The notes below the pieces were generated by a model. The model was given only the letters and a program-made list of their open reading frames with translations, had not been told where the DNA came from and did not search any database. The position numbers and the translations under genes were made by a program. Shown piece after piece: positions 9,172 to 18,367 of a stretch of DNA of 64,000 nucleotides (within the stretch, counting starts at the first letter, position 1; the number at the start of each line of letters is the position of its first letter). The DNA comes from Pseudomonadota bacterium (GTDB taxonomy: Bacteria > Pseudomonadota > Gammaproteobacteria > Steroidobacterales > Steroidobacteraceae), in contig JBBCGI010000001.1 in assembly GCA_037200975.1 (NCBI GenBank), positions 1,426,001 to 1,490,000 of the forward strand, read 5' to 3'.

Positions 9172-11316
9172 TCATGCGCCGCGCAGACGCAGTGAATTGC
9201 TGATGACCGAGACGGACGAGAAGCTCATCGCCAGCGCCGCGATCAGCGGCGAAAGCAGGAGCCCGGTAGTTGGATACAACACGCCCGCCGCAATCGGAAT
9301 TCCGAGTGCGTTGTAGCCGAATGCAAACGCGAGGTTCTGCCGGATGTTCCGCACGGTCGCGCGGCTCAACTGCCGTGCGCGCACGATACCGTTCAGGTCG
9401 CCTTTGACCAGGGTCACCTGGGCGCTCTCCATGGCGATGTCGGTGCCCGTGCCCATTGCGATGCCCACACGTGCGCGTGCCAGCGCGGGCGCGTCATTGA
9501 TGCCATCGCCCGCCATCGCCACTTTTCGGCCTTCGTTCTGCAGCTTCTCCACGATGCGGGCCTTGTCGGCAGGCTGAACCTCCGCGATCACCTCGTCGAT
9601 GTCGAGGCTCTTCGCGACTGCTTCGGCCGTGCCGCGCGCATCGCCCGTGAGCATGACGATGCGGAGCCCGTCCGCGCGCAACGCCTTGAGCGCCGAGGGG
9701 GTCGTGTCCTTGATCGGGTCGCCGACGGCGATGGCGCCGGCGAGTTTCCCATCTACCGCCACGAACATCACGGTGCGTCCCGAGGCCCGCTGCGTATCGA
9801 CTTCCGACTGCAGACTCTCGACGACTGCGCCCACATCTTTCATCAGCGCGGCGTTGCCCAATGCCAGAGTTTTTCCCGAAGACCTTCCTGTCACGCCCTT
9901 TCCCGTGACGGACTGGAAATCCGATACCTCGGCAGGTGCGACTTTGCGCCGCGTGGCGCCCTCGACGATGGCGCGCGCCAGCGGATGCTCGCTCGACTTC
10001 TCGAGCGCGGCAGCCAGGCCGAGGATTTCGTCTTCGGACCACGGCGCAACGGCCATCACGCGGTGCAACGCAGGTTTGCCCACCGTCAGCGTGCCGGTCT
10101 TGTCGATGACGAGGGTGTCGATCTCGCGCAAGGATTCGATGGCTTCGGCGTCTCGAAACAACACGCCCAGCTGCGCGCCCCGCCCGCTCGCGACCATGAT
10201 CGCGATGGGCGTGGCCAACCCCAGCGCGCAGGGACAGGCAATGATGAGTACCGCGACCGCGTTGACCAGCGCATAGGCGAGCTGTGGCTCCGGCCCCAGG
10301 AACCACCAGCCCAGGAAGGTCGCCGCCGCGATGACGACCACCGCGGGGACAAACCACCCGGAAACGACGTCCGCCAGGCGCTGCAGTGGGGCGCGACTGC
10401 GCTGGGCCTGTGCGACGAGAGCGACTATTTGCGACAGCAAACTATCGGCGCCCACGCGCTCCGCCGCCACGACGACCGATCCGGTCTGGTTGATGGTGGC
10501 GCCGACCACGCGATCACCGGGACCTTTGTCGACCGGCAGCGGTTCCCCCGTCAGCATCGACTCATCGAACGTGGAGCGGCCCTCCACGATGTGCCCATCC
10601 ACCGGCACCTTTTCGCCGGGGCGGACACGCACGCGATCGCCCACCGCGATCGCATCGAGCGCCACGTCTTCGTCGGTGCCATCCGCGCGCACACGCCGCG
10701 CCGTCCTGGGTGCCAGATCCAGCAGCTGGCGGATGGCAAGACTCGTGCGACCGCGCGCCCCGAGCTCGAGCCACTCGCCTAACAACACCAGCGCGACGAT
10801 GGCCGCCGCCACTTCGAAATAGACGCCGACCATCCCGTGCGCATCGCGCATCTCGGGCGGAAAGGCTGCCGGATCGAAGGTGGCGAACAGGCTGAAGACG
10901 TACGAAACGAGAACACCGAGACCGATCAGCGTGTACATGTTGGGTGAGCGATGCGTGACGCCTTGCCAGCCGCGCCGGTAATAGTCCGCGGCCGCCCACA
11001 GGATGACCGGAGCCGTGAGCAGCAACTCGGCAAACCTCAGTATCGAAGCCGTGGCAGCCGAGAGGTGCATGTCGAACAGATGGGGCAGCATGGCGATCGC
11101 GACGACCGGAATGCTCAAGGCGGCGGAAATCCAGAACTTCTGCCTGACCGTTCGCAGCTCCGAGCCGTCCGCCATTGCAGTGGGCATGAGAGGTTCGAGC
11201 GCCATGCCACAGATCGGACAAGAGCCCGGACCGGTTTGACGGATCTGCGCGTGCATCGGGCATGTGTAGATCACGCCCGCCGACCCACTATCACCTTTCG
11301 CGCTGCCCGCGGGCAC
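9172..11316 (-). CDS. Copper-type P1B heavy-metal ATPase with N-terminal HMBD
   Basis: A ~714-residue cation-exporting ATPase of the inner membrane. Instead of CxxC HMA domains the N-terminus has a short heavy-metal binding domain with YTCPMH and [14 protein letters not shown] (residues ~18-43), as in the CopA/SilP-like branch. Core motifs are TGE in [12 protein letters not shown] (about residues 361-363, transport site for Cu+/Ag+), the phosphorylated Asp in DKTGTLT (about 403), the SSEHPLA HP motif and GDGINDAP (about 601). The annotated GTG start has a poorly spaced AAGGA; an internal GTG just before IYTCPM is also possible. It lies 12 bp after an exported methyltransferase gene and is probably co-transcribed with it. 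Confidence 0.92.
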   Translation of the reverse strand: MPAGSAKGDSGSAGVIYTCPMHAQIRQTGPGSCPICGMALEPLMPTAMADGSELRTVRQKFWISAALSIPVVAIAMLPHLFDMHLSAATASILRFAELLLTAPVILWAAADYYRRGWQGVTHRSPNMYTLIGLGVLVSYVFSLFATFDPAAFPPEMRDAHGMVGVYFEVAAAIVALVLLGEWLELGARGRTSLAIRQLLDLAPRTARRVRADGTDEDVALDAIAVGDRVRVRPGEKVPVDGHIVEGRSTFDESMLTGEPLPVDKGPGDRVVGATINQTGSVVVAAERVGADSLLSQIVALVAQAQRSRAPLQRLADVVSGWFVPAVVVIAAATFLGWWFLGPEPQLAYALVNAVAVLIIACPCALGLATPIAIMVASGRGAQLGVLFRDAEAIESLREIDTLVIDKTGTLTVGKPALHRVMAVAPWSEDEILGLAAALEKSSEHPLARAIVEGATRRKVAPAEVSDFQSVTGKGVTGRSSGKTLALGNAALMKDVGAVVESLQSEVDTQRASGRTVMFVAVDGKLAGAIAVGDPIKDTTPSALKALRADGLRIVMLTGDARGTAEAVAKSLDIDEVIAEVQPADKARIVEKLQNEGRKVAMAGDGINDAPALARARVGIAMGTGTDIAMESAQVTLVKGDLNGIVRARQLSRATVRNIRQNLAFAFGYNALGIPIAAGVLYPTTGLLLSPLIAALAMSFSSVSVISNSLRLRGA

Positions 11317-11328
11317 TTCCTTACCCGA

Positions 11329-12114
11329 TCACTTCGGTTTGCGGAATTTCAGGAGGTAGCGGTCCGTCTTGTCGTGCAGACCCTTTTCGAAGACGGCGGT
11401 CTTGTGATCGTCGGCTGAATTCGCGATGACGTCGCTCGAGCCGACGAACTCGAAGCCCGCCGCCATCACTTCCGTTTTCACGGCGTCGGGATCGCTGCGA
11501 TGCAAAGTCGAAGTGACGGTGAAACCCGTGCCCTTCTCGGCGGCGTGGTCGATGACGATGTAGATGCCGCCTGGTTTCAGGCTCTGGAACACCGTCTTGT
11601 TGAACGCCGCGACGTCGATGTTCTGCGCATTGTGCACGTCGTGATAATTCTGCGACGTCCAGACCATGTCGAGTTTCTCGGGGAGCTTCAGCTCCGCGAC
11701 CTTCTCCACGGACACGGTCACATTCTTGTAGTGGCCATCGGCGGCGATGGCACGCACGGCTGCCGCAGGTTCCGGTCGATCCGCGGGCGCATCCGGCCGC
11801 TTGGGCGGCGCGACCGCGAAGACCTGGCCTTTCGGCCCGACGACACCGCTGAAAATACGCGTGAAATAGCCGCCGCCCGGCAGCAGGTCCGCGATGCGCT
11901 GGCCTCGTTTCAGTCCCGCGAAGGCGATGGACTCCGCGGGCTTGCGGTCCGCGTCGCGATCACGGTCCGCTTGGGGCCGTGCAGGATCGGCGACTGCGGC
12001 GGAGATGGCTTTGGGAACCACGGGAAGTTCGGCGGCTCCTGCCGACGCCAGGGTTACGAAACAAATGGCGGCCGCGAGTGTGGTGGTCGATCGATGGCGG
12101 AAGCCGATATTCAT
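11329..12114 (-). CDS. Exported class I SAM-dependent methyltransferase
   Basis: A 261-residue protein with a clear signal peptide (residues 1-28, ending AGAAE) followed by a Rossmann-type methyltransferase domain. Motif I reads ADLLPGGGYFTRIFSG (residues ~78-93), and later DMVWTSQNYHDVHN and SLKPGGIYIVIDH match motifs IV and VI of the family. The same family is known from several proteobacteria as predicted periplasmic proteins of unknown substrate. SAM is not expected outside the cytoplasm, so either the substrate chemistry differs or the leader is not cleaved. It is 12 bp upstream of the P-type ATPase and divergent from the kinase-like gene. Confidence 0.8.
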   Translation of the reverse strand: MNIGFRHRSTTTLAAAICFVTLASAGAAELPVVPKAISAAVADPARPQADRDRDADRKPAESIAFAGLKRGQRIADLLPGGGYFTRIFSGVVGPKGQVFAVAPPKRPDAPADRPEPAAAVRAIAADGHYKNVTVSVEKVAELKLPEKLDMVWTSQNYHDVHNAQNIDVAAFNKTVFQSLKPGGIYIVIDHAAEKGTGFTVTSTLHRSDPDAVKTEVMAAGFEFVGSSDVIANSADDHKTAVFEKGLHDKTDRYLLKFRKPK

Positions 12115-12300
12115 GATGGTTTCTCCGTTCAGTCGATTGCGATGAGCACGAGCTCCAACGATGGTACGCCTTCGCCTACCAACAGGGCCCTTGGGAATTG
12201 AACGTACTCCTCACCGCGGACTTGACATCCGCCGCCCGCGTTTGAACAGTGGGGGAGACGACAGAAAATGAAAACCGTCCGCGATGAGACTGGAGGCCTT

Positions 12301-13284
12301 ATGCGAATGAAGTTCCACCTGACGGCTGCGCTCATCGCGGCGCTGCTGCCGGCGCCGTTCGCGATTGTCCTCGCACAGGACGCCAACATCCTCCAGCCGG
12401 TAGCCCAGCTCGAAAAACTGCTGGCCGCCGAGCCGTTGGTGATAACGCAGGCCGAGATCAGCAGGCCGAAAGCAAAGGGCGACATCACCTTGCGTGCCGA
12501 TGTCTCTTTCGGTGGCGCACCGCCGCTGCGCGTCAAGCTGCGCAAGGCGGAACCCGGCGCGGAGTCCTTCAACAACGTGCCACGTTATGATGTTGCGGCT
12601 TACGAGCTGCAAAAGCTGTTTCTCGATTCCGCCGAGTATGTTGTGCCGCCCACGGCACTGCGCATGGTGCCGGTGGTGGACGTCGCGAAGTATTCAGGCG
12701 ATGTCACGCGGACCTTCATTGCCGCAGACCAGGTCATGTGTGTCGTGCAGTACTGGCTCAGCGACATCTCGGTGATCGCAGATGTCTACGATCCGGAGCA
12801 ATTCGCCAGCGATGCCGTCTACGCACGGCACATCGGCCAGCTGAACATCTTCACTTTCCTGATAGAACACCGCGATTCCAACCTGGGAAATTTCATCATC
12901 AGCAAGGAGCGCAAAGGCGCACGCGTCTTTTCGATCGACCACGGAGTCGCGTTCGCCTCTACCGACAGCGATCGCGGCGAGCTGTGGAAGGTGATGCGCG
13001 TGAATCGCCTCCCGGCCGACACCGTCGAACGGCTGCGCAAGATCACGCCGGAGATCCTCGATGAGCGGCTTGGCGTCCTTGCGCAATGGAAACTGCAGGG
13101 CCGGCAATTCGTTGCCGTACCTGCCGGCCAGAACCTGTTCCCCACCAAGGGAGTGCGTCGGCGCGGAGACTTCTTGCAGGTGGGCCTGACCCGTTCCGAG
13201 ATTGGCGCGTTGAATCGGCAATTGAAGAACCTGCTCAAGCGGATCGACAGCGGTGAGATTGCCGTGGTGGGCGCAACTTCATGA
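12301..13284 (+). CDS. Exported FAM20/PI3K-like atypical kinase, active-site residues present
   Basis: About 327 residues with a signal peptide (MRMKFHLTAALIAALL..., cleaved near AQD). The body has the layout of secreted atypical kinases: an N-lobe lysine strand (LRVKLRKA, near residue 77), an RYDVAAYELQKLFLD helix followed by VPPTALRMVPV, a hinge-like VMCVVQYWL, a catalytic loop HRDSNLGNFII (His190, Asp192, Asn197) and a metal-binding FSIDHGVAF (Asp213). This spacing resembles FAM20C/HipA-type kinases. I chose ATG 12301 for GGAGG at 12292-12296 (4-nt spacer); ATG 12307 (10-nt spacer) and ATG 12268 are alternatives. Its stop overlaps the phosphatase start by 4 bp. Substrate is unknown; it could phosphorylate protein, sugar or lipid. 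Confidence 0.65.
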   Translation: MRMKFHLTAALIAALLPAPFAIVLAQDANILQPVAQLEKLLAAEPLVITQAEISRPKAKGDITLRADVSFGGAPPLRVKLRKAEPGAESFNNVPRYDVAAYELQKLFLDSAEYVVPPTALRMVPVVDVAKYSGDVTRTFIAADQVMCVVQYWLSDISVIADVYDPEQFASDAVYARHIGQLNIFTFLIEHRDSNLGNFIISKERKGARVFSIDHGVAFASTDSDRGELWKVMRVNRLPADTVERLRKITPEILDERLGVLAQWKLQGRQFVAVPAGQNLFPTKGVRRRGDFLQVGLTRSEIGALNRQLKNLLKRIDSGEIAVVGATS

Positions 13285-15146
13285 GGTATCCGCCGATGTC
13301 TGCGCCGCGCCGTTTCGCTCCGCGAGCATTGTTGGTCGTGCTGCTCACGACCATCGCCTGCGCCGGTCCGCGGCAGGCATGGGCACAAGCCGCGCAGGTG
13401 CAATGGAGCGGCGTCGACCGCGTGATCGCTTTCGCGGATGTGCATGGTGCGTACACGGAACTGCACTCACTACTCCGCGATACCGTCGTGCTCGACGCCG
13501 AGGACCGCTGGGCCGCCGGGACATCGCACGTCGTCAGCCTGGGCGACCTGCTGGATCGTGGCGCGGATTCGCGCAAGGTCCTGGACCTGCTGATGAAGCT
13601 GCAGCGCGAAGCACAGACGGCGGGTGGAAACCTGCACGTGCTGCTCGGCAATCACGAGGTGATGAATCTCCTCGGCGACCTGCGTTACATCGATGCCGCG
13701 GAATACGCGCAGTATGTGGACCTGGAGCCGGCGGCCGAGCGCGAACGGCAGCGCGCGATCTGGCAGCAACAGTGCACGGCGCCCTGTGCACCCTTCGATC
13801 AGAAATTTCCGCCCGGCTATTTCGGGCATCTCGCAGCCTTTGCCCCCGCGGGCAAGTACGGCCAGTGGCTGCTGACCCTGCCCGTTGCCATCACCATCAA
13901 CGACACACTCTTCATGCACGCCGGTCCGTCACGCAGCCTGCAGGGCCTCACGCTTCCGGAGTTGAACGTCCGTTATCACACGGCGTTGACGGACTATCTA
14001 GGCTCCGCCGCCCGACTCGAACAGGCGAAGCTGCTGCTGGCGGGCGATGACTACGGCGCGCGTTCCAGGCTTGCCAACGAGCGTCTTGCGAAAATTCCGC
14101 CCGAGAACGTCGAGGCGGGGGTGAGGAACGCGATCCAGCGCCTCGACGCACTGACTAACAACCCGCTTCTCACGGAGGCCGGACCCAACTGGTATCGCGG
14201 CACGGCGCTGTGCAATGAGGTGTCGGAAACCGACGTGCTTTTGCCCCTGCTGAAACAGTTCGGCGCCACGAAACTGGTGATCGGCCACACGCCGACCCGC
14301 AATTCGCGGGCGGTCACGCGGTTCGACGGTCGCGTCGTGAAGCTCGACACCGGCATGAATCCCGTGGCGTACAAAGGTCGCCCCACGGCGCTCATCCTGC
14401 AGGCGTCCGGGCTCACGGCCCGCTACGCAGGTTCCAGCGATGCGGCTGCACCGCAACCCGAAGGCCTGTTCGTCGCGCCGAACCAGCTCGACGATGCCAG
14501 CGTGCTGGCGGCGCTGCGCGATGGCGAGGTAGCCGTGACGGGGCCTCGCGCCCCGAATGAACTCGACGTCGCGGTGGTTCTCGATGGCCGACGCATTCCG
14601 GCGGTGTTCCTGGTGCGCACGGCGGGCGCGGCGCGCAAGGAAGTCGCGGCCTTTCGTCTGGACCGGCTGCTGCAACTGGGGATCGTGCCGGCCACGGTCG
14701 AGCGCGAGGTGCAGGGGCAGCGCGGTGTGCTGCAGGCTCGTCCGCTGAAATGGGTGACGCAGGCCCAGCTGCAGCAGCGGCAAGCATCGCTCGGCGAGGG
14801 TTACTGCAGCGCCGAGTCGCAATTCCAGCTCCTGTACGCGTTCGACACGCTCATCGGCAACGAGGAGCGTACGGCCGAGTCGATCCTGTTCGATTCGAAC
14901 AATGCACTCGTATACGGCACGGCCCACGATCGCGCGTTCGGCACGACGCGCGGCCTGCCCGCCTATCTAAAGACCAAGCCGCCAACACCGGGTGCGGAAT
15001 TGCGCCGCCGCCTGACTACTCTGGACGACGCCGCACTGCGGGCGTCACTGGGCGAGCTGCTCGATGCGCGCGGACGCAGTGCCCTTCTGTCGCGTCGCGA
15101 TGTCCTGCTCGCACTGCCGGTATCCGCGGTGGGAAATTCTCCGTGA
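13281..15146 (+). CDS. Exported PPP-type metallophosphatase fused to a degenerate kinase-like domain
   Basis: A 621-residue exported protein (signal peptide to about residue 35, AWAQA). Residues ~45-360 form a calcineurin-like phosphatase with FADVHG, GDLLDRG, GNHEVMN and GHTP motifs; the GNHEVMNLLGDLRYI context is that of Shewanella-like (SLP) PPP phosphatases. Residues ~390-621 are a second domain with VAAFRLDRLLQLGIVPATV and FDTLIGNEERTAESILF, then HDRAFG. This is the layout of FAM20/PI3K-like kinases, but the catalytic Asp of the usual N-x-D-R is Glu, the metal-binding Asn of G-N-I is Ser, and the IDHG Asp is displaced. It is translationally coupled (ATGA) to the upstream kinase gene, which suggests opposing enzymes. 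Phosphatase call strong, C-terminal call moderate. Confidence 0.78.
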   Translation: MRYPPMSAPRRFAPRALLVVLLTTIACAGPRQAWAQAAQVQWSGVDRVIAFADVHGAYTELHSLLRDTVVLDAEDRWAAGTSHVVSLGDLLDRGADSRKVLDLLMKLQREAQTAGGNLHVLLGNHEVMNLLGDLRYIDAAEYAQYVDLEPAAERERQRAIWQQQCTAPCAPFDQKFPPGYFGHLAAFAPAGKYGQWLLTLPVAITINDTLFMHAGPSRSLQGLTLPELNVRYHTALTDYLGSAARLEQAKLLLAGDDYGARSRLANERLAKIPPENVEAGVRNAIQRLDALTNNPLLTEAGPNWYRGTALCNEVSETDVLLPLLKQFGATKLVIGHTPTRNSRAVTRFDGRVVKLDTGMNPVAYKGRPTALILQASGLTARYAGSSDAAAPQPEGLFVAPNQLDDASVLAALRDGEVAVTGPRAPNELDVAVVLDGRRIPAVFLVRTAGAARKEVAAFRLDRLLQLGIVPATVEREVQGQRGVLQARPLKWVTQAQLQQRQASLGEGYCSAESQFQLLYAFDTLIGNEERTAESILFDSNNALVYGTAHDRAFGTTRGLPAYLKTKPPTPGAELRRRLTTLDDAALRASLGELLDARGRSALLSRRDVLLALPVSAVGNSP

Positions 15147-15158
15147 TCGCCCGCGACT

Positions 15159-16817
15159 TCAGAGCGCCACGTTCACGCGCCTGAGAACGAAGCTGCTGCG
15201 GGCGCGCAGGCCTTCCAGGTCGCTGGCGATGACGGTGATACGAAGCTCCGTGATCTCGAGGTTGTGCGGAGCAACGCCCACGAAGGTCTGCTTCCACGCA
15301 TCGAAGCGCAGCCAGCGAGGCAATGGGCGCCCGTCATGGCAACAGGCGCGATAGACCAGCACGTCGCCGGGATCGGGATCGACGAATGCATTGGCCGGAA
15401 GCGAGTGCCTGAACGGCTTGCCGGGCAAACAGTGCAGATCGGGAATGGCTTCGACCGCCTCGGGCGCGTGGTTCGTGACACTTTCCAGCACCTTGCGGCT
15501 GTACTGGCGTCCCATCGAATTCGCCAGCGCGATGAAGATCAATGACAGCACGAAGTTCTGCAGCGCGAAATCGTGCGTCGTCCACCCCAGCAGGTTGAGT
15601 CCCACGTACACCGCCAATGCCTGGAGCACGTCGCCGAAGCGCCAGAAGAAGGTGTCGATCGCCATCTTGCCCTCGTATTTCGAATCGCGATCCACGGGGA
15701 GGAAAAGCGTCTGGCGCGTCGTATTCATGAGCGAATAGTCGACGCCGTTGTCCGCAACCTTGATGCGGCGGATCAATGAAAAGATCGGAATGAAGCCGCC
15801 CACCATCGGCGCGAGCGCAAGCACCCCGTATCCCACGGCCAAGATGACCGGATGGACCAGCAGCGCACCGCGTACTCCCACGACGCGATAGATGCGCGCA
15901 ACCAGCAGCAGCTGGATGCCGAGGCCGATCAACGTCACCCAGAAATTGAAGTTGCCATAGAGCTCGGCCAGCACCACGTTGATGCTGCCCGCGCCCTCGC
16001 CCGCCGCGACCAGCGTCTGGGCGTGCGCCTTCATGTAGTCGGCGAGGATGAATTCGCCGGTGGAATTGATCCAGTTCAGCAGCACCACGAACAGTGCGAT
16101 CAGCAGCAGGTAGCGGTCGCGCAAGACCAGGCCGATGCCGCCTAACAAATGTGGAGCGGTCCGGGGTTGCTCCGGCGATGTGACCCGCGAACCGGGCGGT
16201 ACCGCCGCGCGTTCGGCGGTCGCGAGGAACAGCGTCGCGGCAAGCGTGCTGGTCGAAAGGATCATCAGGCCGAGCGGTGTCAGCGCCTCCGCGGCCAGCT
16301 GCGTGATCTTGGCACCGGCCAGTGCGCCGAGATTGCCGCCCAGCGCGATTACCACGAACAACCGCTGTCCCGTCTTGACGTTGAAGGAGTCCGCGGCGAA
16401 CGCCCACATCTGCGAGACAACCATGACGCCGTACGTACCGACCCAGATATAGAACGGGATCGCGATCGGCACTTTGAAATGGGCGAGCAAGGCAAACAGC
16501 GGCGTCGTGACGACGAAGAAGACGGTGACCATGCGCAGCAGCCGTACGCCGTCGAGATGGCGCCGTAACCAGCCGTACAGCGGAACGATCAACATCAACG
16601 ACAGCGCCACCAGCGCCACGACATAGGAACGCGTCTCGGCGGAAAACCTGGTGAGGATGAAGGCTTCGCGCAATGCCTTCATGACCTGGAAGGACGAGAG
16701 CAGCAGGAAACCGTGCAGGAAAAACAGCAAGGCGGCACGGCCCTCGCCGGGCCGCACGCGTGTGATGAGGGACAGCAGGCGCTCGAAGCGGCTCAAGCCG
16801 CTGTCGCCATTGCTCAT
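15159..16817 (-). CDS. ATP/ADP-translocase (Npt1)-like transporter with C-terminal cadherin-like domain
   Basis: A 552-residue polytopic protein. Residues ~1-440 have about 12 membrane segments and resemble nucleotide translocase/MFS-like Npt1 proteins (early FLLLSSFQVMKALREAF, a conserved YIWVGTYGVMVVSQMWAFAADSFN and a late DSKYEGKMAIDTFFWRFGD). Two further members lie at 43.4-46.1 kb. Unusually, residues ~462-552 form a soluble domain with the dystroglycan-type cadherin-like pattern (GKPFRHSLPANAFVDPDPGD, then DGRPLPRWLRFD and TFVGVAP). It converges with the phosphatase gene, 12 bp away. The substrate of non-parasite members is not known; nucleotide transport is inferred from family. Confidence 0.75.
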   Translation of the reverse strand: MSNGDSGLSRFERLLSLITRVRPGEGRAALLFFLHGFLLLSSFQVMKALREAFILTRFSAETRSYVVALVALSLMLIVPLYGWLRRHLDGVRLLRMVTVFFVVTTPLFALLAHFKVPIAIPFYIWVGTYGVMVVSQMWAFAADSFNVKTGQRLFVVIALGGNLGALAGAKITQLAAEALTPLGLMILSTSTLAATLFLATAERAAVPPGSRVTSPEQPRTAPHLLGGIGLVLRDRYLLLIALFVVLLNWINSTGEFILADYMKAHAQTLVAAGEGAGSINVVLAELYGNFNFWVTLIGLGIQLLLVARIYRVVGVRGALLVHPVILAVGYGVLALAPMVGGFIPIFSLIRRIKVADNGVDYSLMNTTRQTLFLPVDRDSKYEGKMAIDTFFWRFGDVLQALAVYVGLNLLGWTTHDFALQNFVLSLIFIALANSMGRQYSRKVLESVTNHAPEAVEAIPDLHCLPGKPFRHSLPANAFVDPDPGDVLVYRACCHDGRPLPRWLRFDAWKQTFVGVAPHNLEITELRITVIASDLEGLRARSSFVLRRVNVAL

Positions 16818-16924
16818 GTGTTATTCCTGCACGGAGGGTCTGTCGGAAATGTTGTTATGTACAAAGCTCGCGCCGAATCTGCATGGCGAGCTGCTCCCCT
16901 CCGGAAATACGCATCAACAAATCG

Positions 16925-18247
16925 TCAGCTTGACCGGGGAATCGAACTGGCTTCAGCCACCGGTGCATCGTGCAGGTTTGCGCTCGTCGAATGCAAGGTT
17001 CGCACGATCAAAAAGGCCAGGAGCGGGATGGCGATCGCGTAGACGTATTGCGTACGCGACACGCCGATGCCGAACGGAAACCAGATGCCCGGTACGCCGA
17101 TCGTATCGAGCAGCTCGCCGCCGAATAACCCGGCCATGATCGAGGCCAAGGTGACCAACGCCAGGATGCGAATGGGGCCGCTGCGGACAATACGTGCGGC
17201 TATCACGACAAACAGCGCGAGCGACGCGAGCCGGCTGCCGTTTGTCACGCTCTCCGAATGCGTCACGGCGCCGATGATCCCGGCGGCCGCCAGCACGACG
17301 GCCAGCACGTCGATGCTTCGCCACGGACGCGGGCACCAGCGGTTCCAGGCCCACGTCCAGGCGGCGATCGTTGGCGCCCACATCCATGAGGCCAGCCACC
17401 CATAGGTAGTTAGAGATTGAAGATCGGTCCACGCGACGATTGCATTGTTGAGGCGCCTGGCCGCCATGAGCGCAAGCGCGATGCCGGCAAAGGCCAGGAA
17501 ACCCCTGTGGCTGCTGCGAGGCCAGCACCCGAGCGCCAGGCCGATGAGTGCCCACATGGCGATCGGCTCGACCAAGTCGGCGATGTAACCCGCGATGGTT
17601 CGATGCCATTGCACGCGGTGGAGCGCGTCGCTTTTCGGCCGCGGCGCCAGTAGGGGCGCGCTGTGCATGCCGCCGCCGTCTGCGCTGCCTCCCGAACCCG
17701 GAAGCATGTATGCGCGGACCGCGAGGATGCCACGAGTGCCTGCCGCATCGGCGGGCAGCGCGAACTGCAGCGGCCGCGTGCCGACGACGCGTGGGTCTCT
17801 ACCGAGCCTGCCCGACCCGCCTAACAACTGACCGTTCCAATAGAGTTCGTAGCCGTGATCGACGAGGGTCGGGCCGAGAATGTCCCACGATGCGGGTCCG
17901 GGCGGCACGGTCACTGCGCGTCGATACCAGGCATAGCCGCGATAGCCGGGGTGTCCTTGGGCCATCCACCCGCCTACGTAATCGGGCAGACCCACGTCGC
18001 CGTCGTGCGAGCCCGGCTCGGCGGTCAAATCGATGGTCTCCCACTCGCCGTCGTCTGTATTGGCGTTCGCCCATTGGGCATCGTCGCCGGTATGGAATCG
18101 CCAGGAGCCGTCCAGCAGAGTCGCGGCGGCGCGCAGCGCCGGAGGATCAGGGCGGCCACCGCTCGCCAGGTCCACGGTCACCAGGGCCCATGCCATCAGC
18201 GTCACGATGACGATACCGACGATCAGTGTGCGTTGTATGGTGTCCAT
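16925..18247 (-). CDS. 7TM sensor-like membrane protein with periplasmic beta-sandwich domain, no output domain
   Basis: About 440 residues. After a membrane anchor (residues ~8-30) comes a periplasmic domain (~35-215) with jelly-roll features of the GH2-sugar-binding/7TMR-DISM type (LDGSWRFHTGDDAQW, GYAWYRRAVTVPPG, DHGYELYWNGQLLGGSG). Seven hydrophobic helices follow, and the protein ends after ~25 polar residues with no kinase, GGDEF or other effector. Start ATG 18247 places the anchor at the N-terminus; a GTG 57 bp upstream is less likely. It is divergent from the TIR protein gene, and the pair may be functionally linked. Not a named family that I recognise; the receptor reading is inference. 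Confidence 0.6.
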   Translation of the reverse strand: MDTIQRTLIVGIVIVTLMAWALVTVDLASGGRPDPPALRAAATLLDGSWRFHTGDDAQWANANTDDGEWETIDLTAEPGSHDGDVGLPDYVGGWMAQGHPGYRGYAWYRRAVTVPPGPASWDILGPTLVDHGYELYWNGQLLGGSGRLGRDPRVVGTRPLQFALPADAAGTRGILAVRAYMLPGSGGSADGGGMHSAPLLAPRPKSDALHRVQWHRTIAGYIADLVEPIAMWALIGLALGCWPRSSHRGFLAFAGIALALMAARRLNNAIVAWTDLQSLTTYGWLASWMWAPTIAAWTWAWNRWCPRPWRSIDVLAVVLAAAGIIGAVTHSESVTNGSRLASLALFVVIAARIVRSGPIRILALVTLASIMAGLFGGELLDTIGVPGIWFPFGIGVSRTQYVYAIAIPLLAFLIVRTLHSTSANLHDAPVAEASSIPRSS

Positions 18248-18367
18248 CGATGTCGCCGCCGAGGATATTGGAGTTCCGGGTATTTTGTGGACAGGCACTG
18301 TCACCTATCCGCTTCTCTTGGCCCCCCAAAGGGCCATAGACTTTGACATTCCGGTAGTGGAGGCGCG

